Source: Heloderma charlesbogerti (lineage: Eukaryota; Chordata; Lepidosauria; Squamata; Helodermatidae). Taken from it: a stretch of 64,000 bases of DNA. Positions 22,106 to 33,954 of the stretch are shown here, one piece after another. Position numbers and translations under genes: made by a program. The DNA is taken from assembly GCA_026122225.1 (NCBI GenBank), contig JANEZZ010003058.1:372001-436000 (forward strand), given 5' to 3'. The stretch's first letter is position 1. Each line of letters opens with the position of its first letter. The notes beneath the pieces are model-generated. The model was not told the origin of the DNA. It saw only the letters and a list, made by a program, of their open reading frames with translations, and did no database searches.

Positions 22106-22799
22106 TTGGTGGCATGTTCTCCGCTCCTGCACCACTGATTAAATGACCCAAAGTAGCCCTGGAAGATTATAACTAAAGAGTGAATCACTACAGCTCAGCA
22201 CCTGTTAGTGACCTCATGTCAGTTTCAATCTGGGTGATGAAAGACTAGGAAGAGGCTGTGTTTTCCCACCCTGTTAGTACACAGTTTATGGGTGATGTGA
22301 ACTCTGTTTTAGTGATTGTGAATACAGTACCAGAGGGTGGTACTTACTCCAGATTAATTAATATTAATAACATATTAATGGATTAATCATATGAGTCTCA
22401 GGGTGCTTCCAGACAGAGGGCTCCCAGCAATACTAATCAGAAGGCATTGTGCAGCTGTTTCGTCTTTTCTGCATTAAAGAAAAAGATGGAACAAGCAGTG
22501 GGAAAATATGGGGGGCCTACAAGTGGAAGGCTATGTAATTTGGACCCCCCCATTAAATCCCATGAAGGCAGTAAGCTGATGGTGCCATAAAAGTCTTATC
22601 TGGAAGCATTCTCAATTACTGAGTTGATTCCTTTGTCGTATTAAATTGGCATAAATTGGTATATAAATAAAACTAATTCTTCTCTTTGGTTTTTAGATGA
22701 TGGACACACATGTATATTGCAGCAGGCAGAATCATTGTGTGCGAAAGAGGAAGGAGAGAGTCACTTCTAAAATAGTGCCTGTCACCTACTGCTTTTGCA
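22106..22799. other. Unique DNA, no gene seen
   Basis: Contains ATTAATTAATATTAATAAC-like AT-rich runs near 22354-22388. No gene recognised. Confidence 0.4.
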
Positions 22800-23000
22800 A
22801 CCATTACAGCATAGCCCTACACATGTCTACTTAGAAGTAAGTCCTACTGAATTCAATAGGGCTTACTCCCAGGTAAGTGTATATAGGAATGCAGTCTTAG
22901 GCTGCAGTCCTATACACATTTACTTGGACCTTATACATCCCATTGAACACAATGGAGCTGATTTCTGATTAGACATGTGTAGGCCTGCACTGCAATACGT
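22800..23000. repeat. Two adjoining P3 palindromic repeats
   Basis: First copy: CTACACATGTCTACTTAGAA, then GGGCTTACTCCCAGGTAAG. Second copy: GCAGTCCTATACACATTTAC, then GATTAGACATGTGTAGG. They are back to back with little space between. Confidence 0.75.
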
Positions 23001-23034
23001 AACAGGGCTGGACAGAAAGCCCATCTGAATCTAC

Positions 23035-23215
23035 TGAGTTTGATTTGCAATAGATCTATTGCAGTCTGTATTGTGCTGGTTTTATATTACTCTGCTTTTA
23101 GAACTTTGTATCTGATTGTATTATTGTTCTGTTTTAAAATAATGGTTTTATAGGCACCTTATAAATGAATTTAATTTATTAATAAATGAATAATAATTTA
23201 AATAAATAAATAGGC
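23035..23215 (+). mobile_element. Probable L2-type 3' untranslated tail
   Basis: T-rich GTTCTGTTTTAAAATAATGG, then TTATAGGCACCTTATAAATG and a (TAAA)n tail, in the style of other L2 3' ends in the window. No coding part survives. Confidence 0.4.
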
Positions 23216-23490
23216 AAGGATTTCGGACTCCCAATTTTTTTTAACAATTCCAGCAACAAAATTACCCCTTCCCCAAATTAGATTGCCAAAATGAAAAGAA
23301 AAAAAAAGCTTGGGGTAACCCAGGAACAGATTCTTATTTTGAAGGACTGTGAGCTCAGTTCAGTTCTGGTACTCAGAACAAATTCTTGGGCTCAGCGTTC
23401 TGCAATACAAAGCATGTTTTTTGCACCCCTTCATGGATCACTGCCTTGTTGTGGCAAAGGGGCTTGCGTAACTCAGTGAAGCCATAAGCT

Positions 23491-26400
23491 ATGCTGTGCA
23501 GGGCCACCCAAGACGGACAGGTCATGGTGGAGAGTTCTGACAAAATGTGGTCCACTGGAGAAGGAAATGGCAACACACTCCAGTATTCTTGCCAAGAAAA
23601 CCCCATGGAACGTATCACAAGGCTAAAAGAGATGACGCTGGAAGATGAACTCCTCAGGTCAGAAGGTGTCCAATATACTACTGGGGAAGAGCAGAGGGTA
23701 TTTCCAAGTAGCGCCAGAAAGAGTGAAGCGGCTGGGCCAAAGCCGAAAAGACACTCAGCTGTGGATGTGTCTGGTGGTGAAAAGAAAATCCGATGCTGTA
23801 AAGAACAATATTGTTTAGGAACCTGGAATGTAAGATCAATGAATCAAGGCAAGCTGGAGGTGGTCAAACATGAGATGGCAAGATTGAACATCGACATCTT
23901 GGGAATCAGCGAACTCAAATGGACAAGCATGGGCGAATTTAATTCAGGTGACCATCATATCTACTACTGTGGGCAAGAATCCCTTAGAAGAAATGGAGTA
24001 GCACTCATAGTCAACAAAAGGGTGGGAAAAGCAGTACTGGGGTACAATCTCAAAAACGATAGAATGATTTCAGTACAAATCCAAGGCAAACCATTCAACA
24101 TCACAGTAATTCAAGTCTATGCCCCAACCACTGATGCCAAAGAAGCTGAGGTTGATTGGTTCTATGAAGTCCTACAACACCTTCTAGAACTAACACCAAA
24201 AAAAGATGTCCTCTTCATCATAGGGGATTGGAATGCTAAAGTAGGAAGTCAAGAAATAACTGGGATAACAGGCACGCATGGCCTTGGTGTACAAAATGAA
24301 GCAGGTCAAAGGCTAATAGAGTTTTGCCAAGAGAACATGCTGATCATAGCAAACACTCTTTTCCAACAGCACAAGAGGCGACTCTACACATGGACCTCAC
24401 CAAATGGTCAATATCGAAATCAGATTGAATATGTACTTTGCAGCCAAAGATGGAGAAGCTCTATACAGTCAGTAAAAACAAGCCCTGGAGCTGACTGTGG
24501 CTCAGATCATGAGCTGCTTCTTACAAAATTTCAGCTTAAATTGGTTTAGTGGTTTTCCCTACGTTCTTCATTCAGGTATGACCTAAATCCTATCCCTTAT
24601 GAATATACCGTGGAGGTGAGGAATAGATTTAAAGGATTTTACCTGATAGACAGAGTGCCTGAGGAACTATGGATGGAGGTCCGTAACACTGTTCAGGAGG
24701 CAGCAACTCAATCCATCCCAAAGAAAAAGAAAAGCAAGAAAGCCAAGTGGCTGTCTGATGAGGCTTTACGAGTAACTGAGGAAAGAAGGGAAGCAAAAAG
24801 CAAGGGACAAAGGGGAAGATATACCCAACTGAATGCAGAGTTCCAGAGAATAGCAAGGAGAGACAAGAAGGCCTTCTTAAATGAACAATGCAAAGAAATT
24901 GAGGAAAAGAATAGAATGGGAAAGACTAGAGATCTCTTCAAGAAAATTGGAGATCTCAAGGGAACGTTTTGTGCAAAGACGGGCATGATCAAGGACAAAG
25001 AAGGCAGGGACCTAACAGAAGCAGATGAGATTAAGAAGAGGGGAAAGAATACACAGAAGAACTATACAGGAAAGATCTGAATGTCCCTGATAGCCATGAT
25101 AGTGCGGTCACTGAACTTGAGCTGGACATCCTCGAGAATGAAGTCAAGTGGGCCTTAGGAAGCATTACTGACAACAAAGCTAATGGAGATGACAGTTTTC
25201 CAGCTGAGCTATTTAAAATCCTAAAAGATGATGCTGTTGAAGTGCTGCACTCAATATGCCAACAAATTTGGAACACTCAACAGTGGCCACAAGACTGGAA
25301 AAGGTCAGTTTACATTCCAATTCCAAAGAAGGGCAATGCCAAGGAGTGTTCAAACTACCAAACAATTGTGCTCATTTCACATGCCAGCAAGGTTATGCTC
25401 AAAATCCTACAAGCTAGGCTTCAGCAGTATGTGAACCGAGAACTACCAGAAGTACAAGCTGGGTTTCGAAGAGGCAGAGATCAAATCGCCAACATTCGCT
25501 GGATCATGGAGAAAGCAAGAGAATTCCAGAAAAGCGTCTATTTCTGCTTCATTGACTACGCTAAAGCCTTTGATTGTGTGGATCACAACAAACTGTGGCA
25601 AATTCTTAAAGAGATGGGAGTACCAGACCACCTTACCTGTCTCCTGAGAAACCTGTACGAGGGTCAAGAAGCAACAGTAAGAACCAGACATGGAACAACC
25701 GAGTGGTTCAAAATTGGGAAAGGAGTACAACAAGGCTGCATATTGTTGCCCTGCTTATTTAACTTATATGCAGAGTACATCATGAGAAATGCCGGGTTGG
25801 ATGAATCAGAGGTCGGAATTAAGATTGCTGGGAGAATTATCAACAACCTCCGATACGCAGACGATACCACCCTAATGGCAGAAAGCGAAGAGGATCTAAA
25901 GAGCCTCTTGTTGAGGGTGAAAGAGGAGAGTGCAAAAGCAGGTTTGAAACTCAACATTAAAAAAACTAAGATCATGGCATCTGGCCCCATCACTTCTTGG
26001 CATATGGAAGGGGAAGAAATGGAAGCAGTGACAGATGTTATTTTCTTGGGCTCCAAGATCACCGCAGATGGTGACTGTAGCCATGAGATTAAAAGACGCT
26101 TGCTCCTTGGGAGGAAAGCTATGACCAACCTAGACAGCATAGTAAGAAGCAAAGACATCACCTTGCCAACAAAGGTCTGTCTAATCAAAGCTATGGTTTC
26201 CCAGTAGTAATGTATGGCTGTGAGAGCTGGACTATAAGGAAGGCTGAGCGCCGAAGAATTTCCAACTGTGGTGCTGGAGAAGACTCTTATGAGTCCCCTG
26301 GACTGCAAGGAGGTCACATCAGTCCATCCTAAAGGCAATCAACCCTGAGTGCTCCTTGGAAGGACAGATACTGAAGCTGAAGCTCAAATATTTTGACCAC

Positions 26401-26600
26401 CTAATGCGAAGAGAAAACTTTCTGGAAAAGACCGTGATGCTGGGAAAGACTGAAGGCAAAAAGGAGAAGGGGACGGCACAGGATGAGATGGCTAGATAGC
26501 ATCACTGATGCAATAAAGATGGACTTGAGCACGCTCCGGGAGAGAGTGCAGGACAGGAAGGCCTGGCGTGCTATGGTCCATGGGGTCACGAAGAGTCGGA
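23491..26600 (+). pseudogene. BovB endonuclease/reverse transcriptase, copy C (broken)
   Basis: The endonuclease half is open for 352 codons (23491-24549) with TWNVRSM, ISELKW, IIGDWNAKVG and GSDHELL. The usual QIDYVLC reads QIEYVLC here. The frame ends at a stop created by the 27-bp microinversion. A middle piece (24610-25080) ends at a 1-base deletion in a G-run near 25040. The reverse transcriptase is open at 25242-26207 with YAKAFD, PCLFNLY and an intact YADD at about 25852-25863. It closes at a 1-base deletion near 26190. The C-terminal region has further small indels. The copy is inactive, but its polymerase core is well preserved. Confidence 0.93.
24543..24569. other. 27-bp microinversion inside BovB C
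   Basis: These 27 bases are the exact reverse complement of the homologous bases 8462-8488 in BovB A. The flanks (CTTAAATT on the left, ATTCAGGTATGAC on the right) stay in normal orientation. Confidence 0.95.
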
Positions 26601-26627
26601 CACGACTGAACGACTGAAAAACAACAA

Positions 26628-27096
26628 CTGATTGGTGGATCCTGGGTTTCTAGTGCAAAAAGTGAAGAAAAAGAAAAGTACATCCTGCAAACCTGAAATC
26701 TGCCCACCCATGATATAACACTTATATATAAATAGTATATATAATCTGCTGCCTGATTCATTAGAGAGAACCTTTTAAATGGACCAAAAGATTTTGAATT
26801 AATCAACCTAATTATAGCCTACTTAATATAGTTGCAAGACTGGGACTCTGTGAATAGCATTGCTTTGAAGTTGTGCATGGCTCTGTTCAGCCATTCATAC
26901 TGGATAGGATGTATACATGTGGGGAAGGAGGGGTGGCAGGCTCTTTTGTTGACCTATGTATCTATATATGTATATATGTATACATATGTATGCATTTGGA
27001 TTCCAGGGAGATGCACAGCAGATAAAATCCTTAAAAGCAGACTAAGGTTTACACCGACTGAAATGCCTCGGCAAATAAAAATATTTTTGCCTGGCC
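26628..27096. other. No gene seen; short TATG-rich stretch
   Basis: Includes a (TATG)n-like microsatellite at about 26954-26995. No exon recognised. Confidence 0.45.
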
Positions 27097-27104
27097 CTGA
27101 AAAT

Positions 27105-27697
27105 TAGGCCTGTGCACTGCTTCGGCCCAAGGCTCAAACCCCGAGTTGAAGCGGGCTGCTTCGGGCCATTTCAGGCCCCTTTGGAGGCAAAGCGGAGGGG
27201 GCATGAAGTGACCTGGAGCGGGCTGGGAGCTCTTCGGAGCTTTGGCACCCTGGCCCAGCTGCGCCAGCGCCTCCAGCTCCTTACCTGAGGTGACTCACAG
27301 GAGTCGCTTCCATCGCCACCCACTGCCACCCCTACCTCCTCCGCTGCCTCTGCTTCCACTGCCGCCATCATCGCTGCCACCCACCACCGCCAGCTCCTGA
27401 GCCCTGGACATGTGGTTTCAAAAATGGTGACTCCCGCCAAAAAGAGCCGGTGCACGTCCAGGGCTCAGGAGCTGGCAGTGGCGGCGGCAGCAGCGATAGC
27501 GGCAGTGGTGGAGGTGGTGGCGGCAGCCCAGGTAAGGAGCTGGGAGTTTGTGCGGGGGCATCGGGGGGCCTGAAGCGGGATTCAGGGCCGAGTTGGGTCA
27601 GCCTCCCCCCCCCGAATTAGCCCGAGTTGAATTGGGCCTGCCTCCAAAGCCACGAAGCAGCTTCTGAGTTGCATCGGGGGTTCCCTGCACAGCTCTA
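27105..27697. mobile_element. hAT-like element H5 (second family)
   Basis: Left end TAGGCCTGTGCA and right end TGCACAGCTCTA are flanked by a perfect 8-bp duplication CTGAAAAT (27097-27104, 27698-27705). The GC-rich body is non-coding. It has a central inverted repeat: CAGCTCCTGAGCCCTGGACA at 27389-27408 against GTCCAGGGCTCAGGAGCTG at 27456-27474. CAGGTAAG motifs point outward in both arms (27281-27288 minus, 27529-27536 plus). Its ends differ from H1-H4, so it is a different family of the same superfamily. Confidence 0.88.
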
Positions 27698-27714
27698 CTG
27701 AAAATATTTCAATG

Positions 27715-28490
27715 GGGTGTCAGGCAACCCCTGGGGAGGACTTTCCTCAACTGGGCTGCCACTGCTGAAAAAATGCTCTCCTTTGTAGCTGAATAACATA
27801 GTCCAATAGAGGATGCACATGAAGAAGGGCCTCAGCAGATCTTACGGCATGGGCAAGTTGGAATTGGAGTGGGTGCTCCTTCATATATTTGGGTAATGAG
27901 CCATTTAGCTCTTTAAAGCTAAGGACCTTGAATTGGGCCCAGAGTCAACAGGCAGCCAATGAAATTCTTTTAAAATTTGCATAATGTGCATAAACTGGGC
28001 TGCACCAGTCAAAATGCTGGCAGCCATGTGTTGCGTTAGTAGAAGCAGGTCATCTTCAGGGGTAGCCCCACATAAAACACATTGCAGTAATCCATCTGGG
28101 AGGTTACCAGAGCATGCATCACCGTGGCCAAACTATCCCTGTCCAGAAATGGCTACAGCCAGTGAACTAGCCGAAGCTGTTAAGAGACTCCATATCATTT
28201 AGGCCAACTGGGCCTCTAGTGACAATGCTGGATCTAGGAGAGCTCCCAAACACTGACCTTGCTTTCTCAGGGATATTGCAACTCTTCCCCCACCTCTGGA
28301 CAGGTTGAACACCTATTCCCCGAAGGGTAGAGAACCATCTACCCATAGTGCCTCCATCTTGTCAAGATTCAGTTTATTGACCCTTATCTAGCCCGTTACC
28401 AAATCCAGTCACTGGTTCAGCACCTCCACAGCCTCACCTGACTCAGAGGACAAGGGGATGTAGCGGTGAACGTCATCAGCGTACTGACGT
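27715..28490 (-). pseudogene. L2-type LINE reverse transcriptase fragment, antisense
   Basis: Read on the minus strand the fragment begins with QYADDVHRYIPLSSESGEAV, the YADD block of an L2-type reverse transcriptase. It continues through decayed downstream coding sequence, including CATTGCAGTAATCC and AGTTTATTGACCC words seen on the plus strand. Frameshifts and stops are frequent, so only a fossil remains. Sequence beyond 28490 is unrelated, so the element is cut at the catalytic region. Confidence 0.75.
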
Positions 28491-29933
28491 TCATTAGAAC
28501 ACATATAGTAACTAGAACATACACAGTGGCTCCCTACAAACATGATAAGAAAACACCTACACAGGAGGGTGGAACCTGGCCTTCCCCCACAATGCTGCAT
28601 CCCCAATATGTGTTCACTCTGCCTGGATAAATGACTGAACAGAACTCCAGTGTTATCACAGGACATGGGCAGCTGTATGTGCAGGGAGAATTGTGGCCAC
28701 AGCAAGCATCTAGGTAGGATTAATGCTTTGGGAAGAAAATCTGTTCTATGGGGAAGACTGACTCATGGGCTGCTGTTTCTCCATTCTTTCCAACCTCTAA
28801 GCAAAGAGCCTCAAAGGAAATAATAGTCCCTGTTGCCTAGAGAGAGCAAGATGCTTTAGGAATAGTGTGTGCAAGCATTTCAGAGAAAGGAATCACTGTT
28901 CAATTCAGAGTTAAGAGACTGAACAGCTTTAAACAGCTCCTGAAGAAGGAGATATCTCCGAAGCGCACAGAGCACAATACATTTTCCTTTTTTGAGCACT
29001 GGGGCCTGTCTCCCCTTCTTTGTTGTTAGCACGCAGTACTTCTTCCCTTTTCACTCCTCTCCCCTTCTCCCAACCTTGAAGCAGGTATCGATGTATGGGT
29101 ATTACACCAATGGAAGTGGCAGCCAAGTGCACGCTGAGACAGCCGTACGTGCAAGTCCTTTCAGGTAGCAAGCCCATGTGGCTGTACTACCCTATCCGCC
29201 CACACGGACCTATGTCATTTGTAGCCTAAGAGAAAGCAGACTTTGTACCTAGGCAACCAGGCAAGTTCTGTGTTCTGGCACAAAATCCAGAAAATCCATC
29301 CATTGAATATGGAGCAGTTACATGGGTAAACAGTTCGGTATTAGATGCATCAAGAATAGGCATGCAGAGCAGGGCTGAAGGCAAGTAGGATAGAGAAGTT
29401 CATGGTGTTAATCCAGGAAGTAGCCAGCATCAACCGACCTGTGGAAGGAATGCCTAACTTCCTTTTAATGAGGGTAGCAGCAGGAGGAAAACAGAGCCAA
29501 TATTGATCAAAGAGCACAGCAATGTGCGACTGAGTGACTCACGCTTAGCTCTCTTATCTTCCCGGGGTAGCAGCTGCAGCCACAGCCCAGCTTCCCGCTT
29601 CTGCCACCTCCAGTCCTCCGTTGATTTCTGCAAAGCTGTTTTCCCTCAATTATCCCATCCTCTGGAGGTTTGTGAAAGTACACACATGAGTGCATTCCAG
29701 GAGAAAGCATTAAGTGCCCAAGGACAGGGGATGTGGTGTAAATGAGGGTAACTGTAGCTTATTTAGCTTTCAAATGCAGGTTTTAAAGCTGTCTCATTGA
29801 TGCTACCACACCAGAGTCTTTGGGGTAAAGCAGCAGGTTAAGCATTGAAACAGAAATAGAAAATACCCCATTTGCCTGGCCTAAGATGATTTTTATGAAT
29901 GTGGAGAGCTCAAAAACTGGACTGGTTAAACCA
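28491..29933. other. Unique DNA, no gene seen
   Basis: About 1.4 kb of mixed-composition sequence. ORFs at 28929-29177 (minus) and 29503-29745 (plus) lack recognisable domains. Confidence 0.4.
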
Positions 29934-30335
29934 AGGGTGGCCAGTTGGGAGTCACTGAAAAAAGAGGAAACACATCACCAAAAAAGAGGACAAAAGAGGA
30001 TACCGATTTCTATAAAGCTTGCATATGCTCATTTATATGTACAGATGCAAATTTAGAGAAATAACTATTGTAATTTAAATAGAAATGCAGTCCATCTCAC
30101 CATACTGTGGAACACTGTGACCAGGTGACCTGTGGGCCTGCCTGTTCAGCCTCCTGCCCAGGTGCTGTTGATGGGCAAGAGTTCTTACGGTTCTTGATCT
30201 TTAAACCAGACTTGGACTGGACAGCCCTTCAAATAGAGGATGCCTTCAAGCAGAGGACAGTCTCCTCGCAGCCCTTCAAATGGAGGACTGTCCTCCAAAG
30301 AGGACACAAAGCCACCCTAGCCTCTCTTGATGACC
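29934..30335 (-). mobile_element. TIR family T, near-complete copy
   Basis: AAGGGTGGCCAGTTGGG at the left and AAAGCCACCCTAG at the right. The body includes AAAAAGAGGACAAAAGAGG, GACCAGGTGACCTGTGGGC and a duplicated GCAGAGGACAGTC / GGAGGACTGTCC region. Same orientation as 20510-20885 and 59085-59640. Confidence 0.75.
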
Positions 30336-30439
30336 ATAGCCGAAGACTAGCTGGGATCTTCCCATAAAGTATACTGATGTGTGACCCTTTAAAAATGTTT
30401 CCCTTTGCTCCAGACTATGGCCTTCTGATGTCATCTAGG

Positions 30440-30545
30440 GATAATCTAGGGTGCAATCCTGTATATACTTACCTGGGAATAATCCCCATTGAACTGAACT
30501 GGACTTACTTCTGAGTAGACATAGAGAGGATTGCACTGTTATTCC
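30440..30545. repeat. P3 palindromic repeat
   Basis: GGTGCAATCCTGTATATAC, TTACCTGGGAATAATCCCCA, then CTTACTTCTGAGTAGACA and GGATTGCACTG. Confidence 0.75.
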
Positions 30546-30728
30546 TTCATTTCCTCTAGCATTGGTTTACCTGGATTTGTAAGAGCTTGCTAGCTGTGAT
30601 GTGGTATACTGTGATGAATGCTGATTTGTTTTTATTTTTTCAGAGGTTGAGATTAAAAACTTAATTATGGGCAGAGACAGTACTTAATGCTGAGCTTCTA
30701 TAGTAGTACTTATTTCCCAACCGCTACC

Positions 30729-30841
30729 CAGAGGAGGCTGGTGGCTCCGATGTCAGTGGGGTGGTGAATCCGCTCCGGGTTTCAGTCAAAACCATTCAGC
30801 ACTCTAAAGGAGCCATAAGGAGCCATAACCAGCCTCCACTG
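30729..30841. mobile_element. hAT-like MITE with CAGNGGAGGCTGGT ends
   Basis: Left end CAGAGGAGGCTGGTGGCTCC and right end GGAGCCATAACCAGCCTCCA followed by CTG. Flanks CCGCTACC and CCATGACC could be a decayed 8-bp duplication (five of eight match). Non-coding. Confidence 0.65.
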
Positions 30842-30859
30842 CCATGACCATGTCTTTGT

Positions 30860-32195
30860 TTTCTGCATTTATTTTATTATTTATTTAAAACATTTATAGG
30901 CTGCCTTTAAGGACAAGAGCCCTCCCAAGGCAGCTTGCACAATAAAATCCCATACAAAACCCATACAGTAATAAAACAGCAAAAGTGAATAAAATCAACA
31001 AACCCCAGGAATAAAACATCTAGCCCAGACAACAGTAAGCTAAAACACAATTGCAGCTAAAAACCCTGAACAGTCCAATAAACGTCACCAAGAAAAGGCT
31101 AGCAAAAACAAGAAAGTCTCTAGGAGGCTTGCAATGATGGGGCTTGGTGGAACCCCAATGGTAACCTATTTAGATGTGTGGGGCCACTGTGGAAAAGTCC
31201 CTCTCTTGTGTACTTGCCCACTTAACTGCTCTCAAAGGTGGGCAAATGAGGAGGGTCAAAGTTGTTGAGCTTAAAGTGCAGGCAGACTGATATGGGGAAG
31301 GCGGCCCGTTAAGTAATCTGGTCCCAAACCATTGTAGGTCAAAACCAGCACTTTAAACTGGGCTCAGAAACCCACTGGTAACCAGTGCAACCAGTGATCT
31401 GACCACTTCACTCCCACCAGCACTTGGGGGGCTACATTTTGCACCAGTGAAGTTTCTGAACTATCTTCAAAGGCAGCCCTACAGTAGCCCAGTCTGGATG
31501 TCACTAGTGCATGGGTTGCCAAGGCAAAGTCCATCCTCTCCAGATAGGGATGCAGCTACCCTATCTGAAGTACCAGCCTAAGCTGGTAAAACGCACACCT
31601 GCACACTGCAGCCATCTGCTGCCCAGAGTCCAGGAAGACTATCAAGCTACGTAATTGGACTTTCAGGGGGAATGCAACCCTATCTAAGTTCTAAAAGCTC
31701 CATCCAGAGTAGTGGGTTTCCCAGTCCACAGCACCTTTGTCTTGCCTGGATTAATTCTCCATTTGTTTGTCTTCATCCATCCCAAAACTGCCTCCAGACA
31801 CTGGTTCAAGAGTTCCACAGTGTCTCTGGGAATGGATGTGTAATTCAAAATGAGATGTAGAGCTGGTTATCATCCACATACTAATTATACTTCAGCACAA
31901 ATGTCTGGATGAATTCCCCCAGCAGTTTCTTGTAGATGTTAAAAAGCATGGGGACAGGATGAAACTTTGCAGCATCCCCAAAACTAATAGCCATGGGGTA
32001 GAACAGGAGTCCCCCAGTACTACCTTCTGATACTGCTCCTCCAAGAAGGAGCAGGACCAATTTAACACTATGCATCCTAAGCCCAGTCCAGAAAGATACT
32101 GTGGTCAATGTTATTGAAAATCACAGGGGTCCAGAAGAACCAACAGGGTTGCAAATTCCCCCAATCCATTCCCTGATATAAGTCATCAACCAGGG
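30860..32195 (-). mobile_element. L2-type LINE, antisense 3' portion
   Basis: Minus-strand order is decayed coding sequence (32195 to about 31150), then 3' untranslated sequence and an AATAAAATAAAT tail at the left edge. Diagnostic plus-strand words are CAAAGGCAGCCCTACAGTAG, CTTGCCTGGATTAATTC and GTAGATGTTAAAAAGCATGG, which match the corresponding region of squamate L2 copies as I remember them. No frame is open for more than about 70 codons. Confidence 0.7.
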
Positions 32196-33099
32196 CCAAG
32201 GGCATCTCTACATCAGCCTAACATCCTGCATTTAAAACGGGGCTTTCTGCTTCCATTTTGTATGCAGGATCACAACGACCCCCTCTTTCCTCCGCTTCCT
32301 TTCCCCCTTCCCCTTCCCCCTCCTTCTCCCTGTGTCTGAGCCTGCCATTATCTTTCATTGATCTCACTCCTCTTCTTTCCGCTTTAACTCTTTTCATGGA
32401 GGAAACTGAAGCAGAACACAATGGGGTAATTTGATAGCTCATTATCTGAAATCTATTTAAAAACGGAACAAAGGGCATTTAGTGCAGGAGACGCCCTGAA
32501 GGGTCATGGCAGGGTCATGGCGTCATGTAAAGAGCCCGCAAACTTCCGTGAAGGAGCAATCTCAGTCACAGGATAACAGTTCAGTGTGAAGGAGCCCCCA
32601 GGCTGTTTCCACCCCATATCCAGTTCTGAAACATGGTTAGAATGGATTTCAATAATCCAGCACTGCCAGGAGTTGAGAGGCCACAAAGTACTCCAGCACC
32701 TTGCCCAAGAACAGTAAATCTGACACCATAGATTTGTTCCCCACAGAATACAGCATACATCAGACCCAGCCAGCATGATCAGGGATGATGGGAGTTGCAG
32801 TCCAAGAACATCTGGAGGAGCACAGATTCCCAACTCCTTAGGATATGCATTTAGGATCAGGATAGGGACACATCTCATTGGCACCCACACCTCAAGCTCC
32901 ACCTTCACTGGGCATGGAAAACAGCTCAAGGAAAACATTAGCTTCTTATAAAATGAGGCTGGAACTCAAAACCTGCCTGGAAGATTTTAGTCCATGCCAT
33001 GGAAACCCAACATCCCATCCTAAGGTGATTACCGTGACACCTTACAGCTATGAGGGTAAGAAAGCCCTAGCGAATGCACAGCACAGACAATAGCATACT
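32196..33099. other. No gene seen; pyrimidine tract and half MITE
   Basis: Holds a CT-rich tract at about 32279-32335 and, at 32745-32830, a right-half P1 MITE (GATGGGAGTTGCAGTCCAAG then ACATCTGGAGG). The ORF at 32878-33093 has no domain I can name. Confidence 0.5.
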
Positions 33100-33330
33100 T
33101 ACTACTGAAGAATTAACTTCAGTCATAGCTATGAGTAACACAAGAATTGGTATTACTTTGAACTGAAGCAATCATATTTCAAAGGGCTGCAAGCTTTCAT
33201 TAGTTAATTGGTATGATGAATCAATGAAAGCATTAATTGCAGATTAAAATTGGCCCACCAATTCACTGGTGAGCAGATAATAAGCAAAAACGCTGAGATC
33301 AGGGACTCATGAAAGACCTGCCACTTTAGA
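33100..33330. promoter_or_regulatory. Candidate conserved non-coding element (hypothesis)
   Basis: Repeat-free AT-rich block with clustered homeodomain-type words: CATTAGTTAATTGG, AAAGCATTAATTGCAG, AATCAATGAAAG. No frame. Regulatory function is inferred from texture only. Confidence 0.2.
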
Positions 33331-33504
33331 CTACAAGAATACAGTGGCTGGATGGTTTCTGGATCCTGCTAACTAACTTTAATAATATTGGGTGTTTGAA
33401 ACCTTGGGTATAGAAGACCAGATGACAGATAGAATACCAAAAAAAAATCAACTTAAGTACAATTCACAAACAGATGTGATATTTCATTTGTATGTATTAT
33501 TAAA

Positions 33505-33690
33505 AAAGGTAAAGGTGTCCCCAGCCAGTCGTGTCCGACTCTAGGGTGTGGTGCTCATCTCTATTTGTAATGGAAGAGCCAGCGCTGTCTGAAGACGCTT
33601 CCGTAGTCATGTGGCCGGCATGACTGAACACCGAGGTGCACGGAATGCTGTTACCTTCCCTGCCGAAGCAATACCTATTTATCTACTTGC
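33505..33690 (-). mobile_element. Sauria-type SINE, antisense 3' part
   Basis: AAAGGTAAAGGTGTCCCC, then GTCGTGTCCGACTCTAGGG, TGAAGACGCTTCCGTAGTC and GTGGCCGGCATGACTGAACA match the 3' half of a common squamate tRNA-derived SINE. Read on the minus strand its tail contains GAGTCGGACACGACT, identical to the BovB 3' end at 37370-37384. This is the shared-tail arrangement expected if BovB mobilises it. The tRNA head is absent. Confidence 0.8.
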
Positions 33691-33954
33691 AATTATTATT
33701 TGTACTGATGAGTAAAGGACGCTTTAATTTCAATGTGTGGAGTTTATGTAATTTCAATCATGTTGTCAGCTCAGAATATTCAAGCGTTTTTAGTCAGTTA
33801 ATCATCTGACATCTTAGTAAATATCAGTAAATATCAACTTGATGCACCATGCTTACATTTTGAAGCCAGGCACTTGTTGTTTGCTGAAGCAACATGCGGT
33901 AAGGCTTAGGAGAGAAGGGAAAGAGGGCAATTTCTATAGCTTGAACAAAAGGAT

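Larger units (their letters stand above)
23426..26627 (+). mobile_element. BovB copy C, full length
   Basis: Runs from CCCCTTCATGGATCACTGCC to CGACTGAAAAACAACAA, 3.2 kb, colinear with copies A and D. Sequence is closer to D than to A (for example GTGGAGAGTTCTGAC and CAACACACTCCAG in both). I could not find a convincing target duplication. It carries a 27-bp internal inversion at 24543-24569 and a 9-base deletion in the RGRGTRDQ segment. Confidence 0.94.

Noticed and set aside
23426..26640. Target duplication for BovB C
   Set aside because: I compared the flanks and found no convincing match. It may be lost or very short, so none is reported.
32878..33093. 71-codon ORF as an exon
   Set aside because: The sequence has a vaguely LINE-like C-terminal look but no motif I can name. 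Too weak to call.
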